NCBI GenBank assembly: GCA_004154925.1 | Contig: QJNS01000224.1 | Span: forward strand, 1-64,000 | Direction: 5' to 3' | DNA length: 64,000 nucleotides | Source: Monosporascus cannonballus | Taxonomy: Eukaryota > Ascomycota > Sordariomycetes > Xylariales | Shown: positions 57,527 through 64,000 of the stretch, in pieces | Position numbering within the stretch: the first letter of the stretch is position 1 | How the letters are laid out: each line of letters opens with the position of its first letter | Position numbers and translations under genes: made by a program | Notes under the pieces: generated by a model | Told to the model about the DNA's origin: nothing | What the model saw: the letters and a program-made list of their open reading frames with translations, nothing else | Database searches by the model: none

Positions 57527-58300
57527 CTACTCTTTGTTAAAAAATTGGACGAAGCCATTATATGGTGTGACCAGGGGCACCTGCTTCGGTAAGATTGCTA
57601 CCTTTCTCAAGGTCGGACTCTCAACAGGTATACGTTCCTGCCTGCGGAGGGAGGCTCGGTTTCTGGATAACATATGTCGAGGCTCTGAGAAGTGGTGCCC
57701 TGGATCGCCGTATCGGGCAAACCAAGATTTCGCCCCTAGAGGGCAAAGAACCGCTATGGCCTCCCGTTCCGCCAACCACGAAATCGCTCGTAGAACCAAG
57801 TTGTCCCGCATGTCTCCGGTCGTTGACGATGGTCTGGACGAAGGTCTCCAAGCTGAGGCCGCGAAGAGATGCTTCGTCAAGAGATCGCCAGTCTCTGATT
57901 CTGGCGTCATCGAGCTGTCCGGTGAACCCGGAAGCTAGTCCGAATCCCGGGACGCTAGGGAGCATCTTTACTTTAGTGTCGACCCAGTAGCAACCGATTC
58001 CCATGTCGGATCCGGAAGGGATTGGGACTCGGCTCCTCGGACTGACGATTCTTACCACAACCTGGGCCGGGCGGTAACATCTATGGTTTAGCAATCATGT
58101 CTGAGCGACGAAGTTGACGGCATTATTGGAGCTAAGGTTGTCCCGTACGGCGATCCATTGGCGGGTCATATCGGAAACAAGCTCTTGTCGGACAACACAT
58201 TCTTGGACGGTCTCGCAGATCACGTTGCTCGTCGGTCTCGCGGGTGCCGGCTCGTTGCCGGGTATCCAGCCCTCAACCTAGATCTCTCTCTTCCAGGGCC
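57527..58300 (-). pseudogene. Unassigned coding-like region
   Basis: The minus strand is open at 58094-57621 and reads protein-like (GFGLASGFTGQLDDARIRDW, then LSLETFVQTIVNDRRHAG). In the same frame upstream of a TGA it reads VICETVQECVVRQELVSDM. A second minus frame, 57910-57527, ends VAILPKQVPLVTPYNGFVQF. Plus-strand frames of similar length (57426-57938, 57595-57990, 58158-58361) overlap. The LETFVQTIVNDRR segment faintly recalls helical parts of HET-domain proteins, but this is weak. It is probably a damaged gene on one strand; which strand is unclear. Confidence 0.22.
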
Positions 58301-59409
58301 CGGAGTGCGAACATACATCCCTATTTACGTCAGCCGCGTTACGGTGCGCTCACATTTCTGAAGAGATATAGGCTCCGGTGCCACTTTCTCGCATTCCACT
58401 CCTTGCCGGAGGTGCCCGGATCTTTCGGCTCCGCGGCTCCTATACTTAATTATGCCTCATCTACGTCACCAGCCTATGTGTACGACAAGTGCGGAACCGA
58501 CGCAATTTGGTCTCAACTGCCACGAGCCCAACCCCCTGCCGCGCGCCGCGTCGTCTTCTCCGACGAGATCAAGGATTCAACCGATTCCGTCGGCTAACGA
58601 AAGTCAACCGTCGTGGAAGAATCTTCCGTTCGCGCGGCGCAGGAAGCTGACGGGCAAGTTCCGAAGGCGCCCGTAGACTCCACAGGCCACCGATCCCGCT
58701 AGCGTCTCTTTCGGCACGAGGCGTCACAAATCCAGGAGAAAACGCCCTCTCGTAAACCCGTCCAGCAGGGTTCTGCTCCTCAATAACTGAACTCCAAAAC
58801 CCGCAGGAATCTTCTGTAACCCGCAAGCAAACATCTCCGGTTACGTTGCTGGACCTGGGACGATGGGGGGTATTGTACCAGCGCGAGGCCAAGGCCGCTG
58901 TGGACTTGGCGGCGGCGGACTCCAGGATCGGGTATGACTCTAAGCATAACCCACCCCAGTTCGCAGTGGGCCAAGAGGGTGCAACCCCTGATGTGGACGA
59001 GCTTTCCCAGGAACGATGAACATTATCCCGAAAAAGGGGTGAGTCCCAGCATGACTAATTGCATTCATTCCGCAGGTAATCCATAAGGGGTCCGAGGGCG
59101 CCTACTCCGCACAATGTAAAGCCAGAAATCGAGACAGCCTGAGTCCTCAGTTACGCACCCGCCACACCGGGTATCAACAAAACAAAGTCTATGAAGGAAC
59201 CCAAGACGAGCGGACCGGCCTGATCTAATAAGGAACTCGCCATCCCGGAAACCCGCAAATTCCCAACGCTGCCGGTCGAGCACCAGCCAAGACTCTTAAA
59301 GTCCGAACAATATAAGTACAAAAGATATCGGTGGCCGAGAAGAAAAATGGGGGTCCCTATTCACCGGTCCCCGTGACGATTCGGCGTCCTTCCGAACAAT
59401 GGAAATAGA
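58301..59409. other. Intergenic, 3' of the hydrolase-phosphatase gene
   Basis: No supported gene. Short frames at 58569-58892 (minus) and 58244-58597 (plus) lack recognisable content. Confidence 0.4.
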
Positions 59410-61670
59410 TCATGCCTTCTGGTCGGAGTACCGGAGCGCAAGGCGGTCTAGGAAATGGCTGTGGCGGATCCCGTTCGGCCTCCCCTTAGCGAATTCATCA
59501 ATCGCTTCCTGGACATCGTATCCACAACGTTCAACCAGATAACAAACAAGGAAATAACCCGTGCGATTGAACCCATAGTGACAATGGACTCCTACAACAT
59601 AATTCTCGCTCCAGTCGGGTTCAGACGCAGCTCGCACCTTTTGTTCCTCCCGAATTTCATCGACTAGCTTGATAAAGTCCGCGACATCCTATCTTATGTG
59701 TTAGCATGTCAGACAAACAAAATGGTTCCCCGTCCTTCTCAATCTCCCTTTACGCATGATATTGTAGACGGGGCGAAGGTGATTAGTTCCGTATATCTTC
59801 CATAGGATGGTAGTCTTGCGATACAACGGGCTCTCCTCTATGGAAAGGTATCATACGTACCATGTCCGTGGGAGGGATCTTGGAAACCGTAGGAAGTTTA
59901 TGGTACTTTATACCGTTACCAAAGTTTCTGGGATCATATACCGGATTGTCATGACTGATATCAATGATATCTTTGATGATGGTTCCCCTATCCATTGATT
60001 AGCGAGACAGGGGTTAAACAGAGCAACAAGCCACTTTACCATTTCTCGGTGAATATCCGGGGCGAATGTTCGTCGTCAACTTCGCGAAGCGTCTTCATTG
60101 CCCGAAAAACATTCCCTATCAGTTCAGACACCGGCTGGACGGACTTCCACTTGGCCAAGTTCTTGACATCCCACTTTCCCTCTCGAGAAAGATACTGCAA
60201 TTGCCAGCCACTGCAGAAAAGTCAATTAGGTCTAACCTACCAGTATTAAACCCAATTTGGTGCTACTTACAGAGAAAAGCGTGCGGTGATGTGGTCGTTC
60301 ATGAAATCGGATATAAGACCCGCTAGCGTGCGCACCGACCTTGAGTACATTACAGCATGTCCAGCTGGGAGCAACGTAGTCTTGACCACTTTGGCCGGGT
60401 GTCTTGGCTGTGGAGGGATATTGTTCTGGGGGCTCTCGTCCCCCGGTGTGGTCGGGTTCTCGAGGGACTCTTCCGCGCTATCTGGCTGACGCTCTCGCTC
60501 AAAGTCTTTGTTGCTGATAGCTTCTATTGAAGTGGGGAGCTGCCGCTTAGGTTTCGCCGTATCTACCGGAGCCGCAGAATCTGGTATGGGCGCTGTGCTG
60601 GCCGGTTCATCAGCGGTAGTAACCGTAGAACCGTTGGCTTCAGAAAGCCCCTGTGAGTTCCCGTTCCCGTTGGTGTGCGAAGATTCGAGAATACGTTGAA
60701 TGTTTTCGACCTCATGCGGTGGCGTAACTTTGTCATGCTTCCCGCCGATGAGATAAACGGGAATGGTAAGACCGGCCCATGCTGGCTCACCGAATAAACC
60801 GCCCATTGGCTTCCCATTCTTGTAGACCGGTAGGGTACCCCAAGCCATCCGGCGAAAAACCGGTGATCGACTCTGACTATTAAATCGGTCTTGAAGCTGC
60901 CGAGTTTGGAGATCGGCATCGGGGCCTACAAAGCGTTTGACACTGGCACTATCTGGCCCGCCCCATCTATCCCATGCGCGCCACAGGTTGAAAAGAACCT
61001 CCGGAATCCAAAGAAGTCTCCGAATGGAATTCGCTTTCGCCTCGGAGGGCGCCCCCGCTATAGGGCATATGGCGACTAGACCCATGACATACGACGGAAG
61101 GGGAGTATGGTGAGTGGACGACCGGTTTGAGAGCCGGGCCGCCAAGGCAGTTCCCATACTATGGGCGATGAACACGACGCCCTGGTCCTTCCCCCGATAC
61201 TCGTCGATAACGGTCTCTAGGAGATCCAGGAGCGCATCCGAAGTATAGGCGTCCCATGATGTCGGCGCAAAATCGGAGATACCGCAACCGGGTAGATCGA
61301 CGGCTAGGCAAGAGGCTGAGTTAACAAGACTACCGAGGAGAGGATGGAACTGGGCGATGGATCCACCAAGGCCATGAACGAACACTAGCAGGGGCAAGGG
61401 GGCGGGATCTTTGGGTAGTTCAGCTGCTTTCGGGTGAGGCCGATAGAAGACGCGGATGCCTGGGTATGTGATACCTGACCGACCAGCGGTGTAAGATTTC
61501 ACAGTTGAAAAGCTACGGAGCAGCTGAGGGTCCGTCACTTTGGCATCTTTCGACCCGGTGCCATTCAGAGTGACTCGCTGAAAGGCCATTCGATAGAGGC
61601 GCCAGACGCCGCCAACCGCGGACACCAGACCAACGAAACGGTATATGATAGGTCTTACCCTGAAAGACAT
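59410..61670 (-). CDS. Alpha/beta hydrolase - dual-specificity phosphatase fusion protein
   Basis: Four minus-strand exons (61670-60271, 60210-60040, 59987-59861, 59688-59410) give 658 residues. Introns are 60, 52 and 172 nt; all are GT-AG and every junction keeps phase. Residues 1-467 form an alpha/beta hydrolase with a hydrophobic N-terminus, an oxyanion HG motif at 99-100, nucleophile S171 in FIAHSMGTAL, D313 in GGKHDKVTPP and H438 in PAGHAVMY; a polar low-complexity insert spans about 330-425. From 468, GWQLQYLSREGKWDVKNL leads into a phosphatase domain with IIDISHDNPVYDP, LPTVSKIPPT and the signature VHCHYGFNRTG (C602, x5, R608). This resembles capping-enzyme-type RNA triphosphatase/DSP domains. 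The stop that seems to end the hydrolase (TAA after FSL) lies inside a perfect GTAAGT donor. The substrate of either half is unknown. Confidence 0.85.
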
Positions 61671-61733
61671 CGTGAGCACATTGATCTAATTCTTTGCGAA
61701 TTTAAAAGTTGCAAACAGTTGGTATTGGGACGA

Positions 61734-62183
61734 TTAGAGTCGAGAAGCTATGGGAGACGAGTTGAAAACCATTGTTGAAGTACTCTTGCATATAAGCACA
61801 TTCACAACGACCCTCTGGGGATAAATGGCGGTGGATATCCGATGGCCACCTGAGTAAAGTCGCTGGCCCCAGGACCGGAATCAAGAGAAGGAAACACTGG
61901 ATGAGGGCCACCAAGGTCATGTATGATATCACTGATCGCACTTACCCCGAGACTTTGGTTCACTCATGAAAGGTGAATTTGGCCCAAAAAATTCGGAAGG
62001 ATTTGATTGACTGTGTTGATCTTCAACCCAGTTATGCGAGGAATTGACAATGACCTTCAGTGGCGAGTTGGATTGATACTTGGAATCTAAGGAATCTCGG
62101 GAAGGGACATTAGATGCTGGTAATATATAATGAATTACGTTGGTGTCGAGCTTGTTTTCTAATACCTGGTTGGAGGGGTCCAT
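61734..62183 (-). CDS. Small hypothetical ORF or upstream ORF
   Basis: Exons 62183-61946 and 61849-61734 (96-nt GT-AG intron) would encode 118 residues starting MDPSNQVLENKLDTNVIHYI and ending SRL, a possible peroxisomal targeting tripeptide. Its stop lies only 63 nt upstream of the hydrolase-phosphatase start on the same strand, too close for an ordinary separate gene. It may be an upstream ORF in that gene's leader, or a chance frame. No family recognised. Confidence 0.25.
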
Positions 62184-63536
62184 TCAGCCGAAAAGAGATA
62201 CCAACAGTCTGCGCCTCCGGCCATCGAAGGAACAAAGCTTTTTTGAAAGTCTCAAAGACACTGGATTGGGGATGGAAAAACGATTTATAGACGCAGTGTA
62301 GTGCTGGTGGTTAGGCCCTTCATTGTTGTTTTGGATAGAGTAATTCTAACGTTAGCCAGTGATTGATAGGTATCAAATCATCACCGCAGCCTTATGGGTG
62401 GGTGGGTATCATGAAATTGCTGAATACCGGCCCAACCGCACTGAAGGAAAGCTGACATAGTGTGCGTTAGGCCACTGGATCGTCATTCCGTCTCAACGTG
62501 TGTGGTGGGGATCCTTCTATTGGACTAGCACCTTATCGGCCAATAGAAGAGTCATGTCATCTCATCCATCAAGCGAGGCTGCCAGAGCTTTCTCTCTTTC
62601 CCTCCTCCTCTTCATCGCAAAACTTTCTCAGTAGGATTGAGACTGCGTGCAGGATTTCTGTCTTCTTCCGCAAAGACGTACACTGCGTTAGTTCACCGCT
62701 GAGATTTCACCGATTTTGAAGGATTATTGAGTTAGCAATGGCTGGGATCGGATGGTGCTGTGACACGGATAACGTAAATTGAATGAACATTCGACTTGAG
62801 CATGAGCAGCCTCTGGTCATAACAGTTGAGTTACACCTGTATCTAATAATGAAATTATGAGAATGGCATAACTAATAATTACCTACATAGGTACCTAGGT
62901 AAATAGCAGTAACACTTAGTTCTTTTATTGTAAACCGTGACAGCTTACGACCATCCGGGCTTCGTTTAATCTTGCCCTTCAAATATCCCAACGATATGGC
63001 GGGAATGACATATCTGCGCAATGAATCATACTTCTTCGATGACTTGATTAGTATGGCCAAAACCTGCACGTATTATTCAAGCAGCCAAAATCGATATAGA
63101 GCGGAAGGTATTTCTTGGTTTTGCCTCGCTCCTCCCACCTGGTATTTTTGAAAGCCCCCTTTTCGTACGTGACTACCACCATTGACTGCTGTACCTACAC
63201 AGCGTTAATACCTAACTTGGAGTACCTATATGCTTCTTATGCGTAATGGACCCGTATCATGACATAAGCCTCATATTCTCTCTTGTGACACGGGATGCGC
63301 CTAGTAAACAGTGTCGATGAAGTGAGAGTACCCCTTGGTTCATGTAGTAACACCCAGTGCATGACAATATGCCAACGGACGCTGAGTCCAGGGTCAACCG
63401 AGAGATTTAAGTAGTACTGCCATCAAGTACCAAGGTTCTAAATGTTGACCTAAATGGAGCGCTTCTAACATGGCTAAGCATGAGCTGGCATCCGATCCGG
63501 AGTGTGATACTCGCTCCAAAGATGCGATGCTGACCA
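62184..63536. other. Intergenic
   Basis: No supported gene. A GGTACCTAGGTAAA palindromic motif lies at about 62890, a type that recurs in other non-coding parts of the window (e.g. 28176). Confidence 0.45.
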
Positions 63537-64000
63537 CTAGCTCGCGCCGACCCCCTCCCTCCAGCCTACTGGTATCAAGGCAGCGGCGATGTTGTTGATT
63601 CCTCGCTCTGTCGCTAGCAAGTTGAACTGAGAGGCGGCATTCCGCGTGTCGAGGACCTCGACTCTCATACCCAGACTGCTGATATACTTCCTCAACTGAG
63701 GGCTAATTGGGCGCATGTCGGGTCCAAGACCTATAATCAGTATATCTGCGTTCGCGTCACTTAGCAACTTGGGCGACGGGCTCCCAAGGGCATACATCCG
63801 GGCTGCACCCACCTGGTCGCGGCCAGATCAAATCGAACAGACCCAGAGTCTCGTTCGGTACTTCCCACTGCCCCTTCTGATTCAATAGTCGCTTCTCGCC
63901 ACGCGGGAGCCACGGACGCCATGCGAAAGCCTCGCCGCCAACTACAATGACGCCCGATCCGTCGGGGATCTTTGCGCCATTGTTGAACTGGAAACCCTCC
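63537..64000 (-). CDS. NDUFAF3-like complex I assembly factor (DUF498/Mth938 domain), 5' truncated by window
   Basis: Mitochondrial protein of the NDUFAF3/Mth938-like family (DUF498), an assembly factor for respiratory complex I. The exon at the window edge (64000-63813) and the last exon (63745-63537) are joined by a 67-nt intron (GTGGGT...AACGCAG) that rebuilds D in LIWPRPDILIIGLGP, a family hallmark. Other landmarks are SGVIVVGGEAFAWRPW, RPISPQLRKYISSLGM and VEVLDTRNAASQFNLLATE. About 131 C-terminal residues are inside the window; the start and any mitochondrial presequence lie beyond 64000. The frame seen without splicing would begin at GTG 63812, inside the intron, and miss the conserved junction. 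Confidence 0.88.

Noticed and set aside
60267..61679. Alpha/beta hydrolase as a separate 470-residue gene starting at 61679
   Set aside because: 61679 is a GTG; the ATG is at 61670. The apparent stop lies inside an intron that leads into the phosphatase exons.
1..64000. tRNA, rRNA or CRISPR features
   Set aside because: No cloverleaf with a GGTTCGA-type T-arm, no rRNA-like stretch and no spaced direct-repeat array was seen by eye. A covariance-model scan would settle tRNAs.

Overview
The window reads as nuclear DNA of a filamentous ascomycete (Pezizomycotina). Genes are sparse and carry short GT-AG introns, many with a CTAAC/CTAAT-type branch site near the acceptor. The protein families are fungal: MED15, exportin-T/Los1, M18 aspartyl aminopeptidase, a rhodopsin-like seven-TM protein, a GPI wall protein, a guanyl-specific RNase and a complex I assembly factor. 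A Ty3/gypsy element at 41-48 kb shows the C-to-T/G-to-A, CpA-poor decay typical of repeat-induced point mutation (RIP). I would not name a genus from this sequence.

Layout. 1-88 is a pure C homopolymer. 973-5536 (minus) is MED15 in four exons. 5.5-15 kb is long and gene-poor. 15204-16785 (plus) is the M18 aminopeptidase. 17757-19349 is an unclear GC-rich coding region with competing frames. 20970-22294 (minus) is an F-box/LRR-like candidate. 23508-26757 (minus) is exportin-T with a four-codon first exon. 30058-30285 is a probable SDR-type C-terminal remnant. 31939-32924 (plus) is a Pro/Thr repeat GPI protein. 34098-34339 is a MITE with 25-bp terminal inverted repeats. 38079-39443 (minus) is the rhodopsin-like membrane protein, whose two introns are both multiples of three and stop-free.

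40.8-48.8 kb is an AT-rich island built around a RIP-decayed chromovirus (41046-48220; LTRs, 5-bp duplication ATAAA). A much less mutated 440-bp solo LTR (43526-43965) is nested in it. 48.9-58.5 kb is accessory territory: gene remnants, a secreted RNase T1/N1-family enzyme (51440-52066), a hypothetical two-exon gene, a DEAD-box helicase scrap, and a 776-bp foldback-type element (56518-57293) with perfect 37-bp inverted ends, a 4-bp duplication and an inward-facing 10-bp minisatellite.

59410-61670 (minus) is the most interesting gene. Its splice sites and reading phases join an alpha/beta hydrolase to a dual-specificity phosphatase in one predicted 658-residue protein. The window ends inside an NDUFAF3/DUF498-type gene (63537-64000, minus).

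The housekeeping genes are unrelated in function and no operon-like grouping is expected. What stands out is the contrast between conserved genes at the edges and a transposon-rich, decaying centre that holds the secreted RNase. All exon boundaries were read by eye and are predictions.
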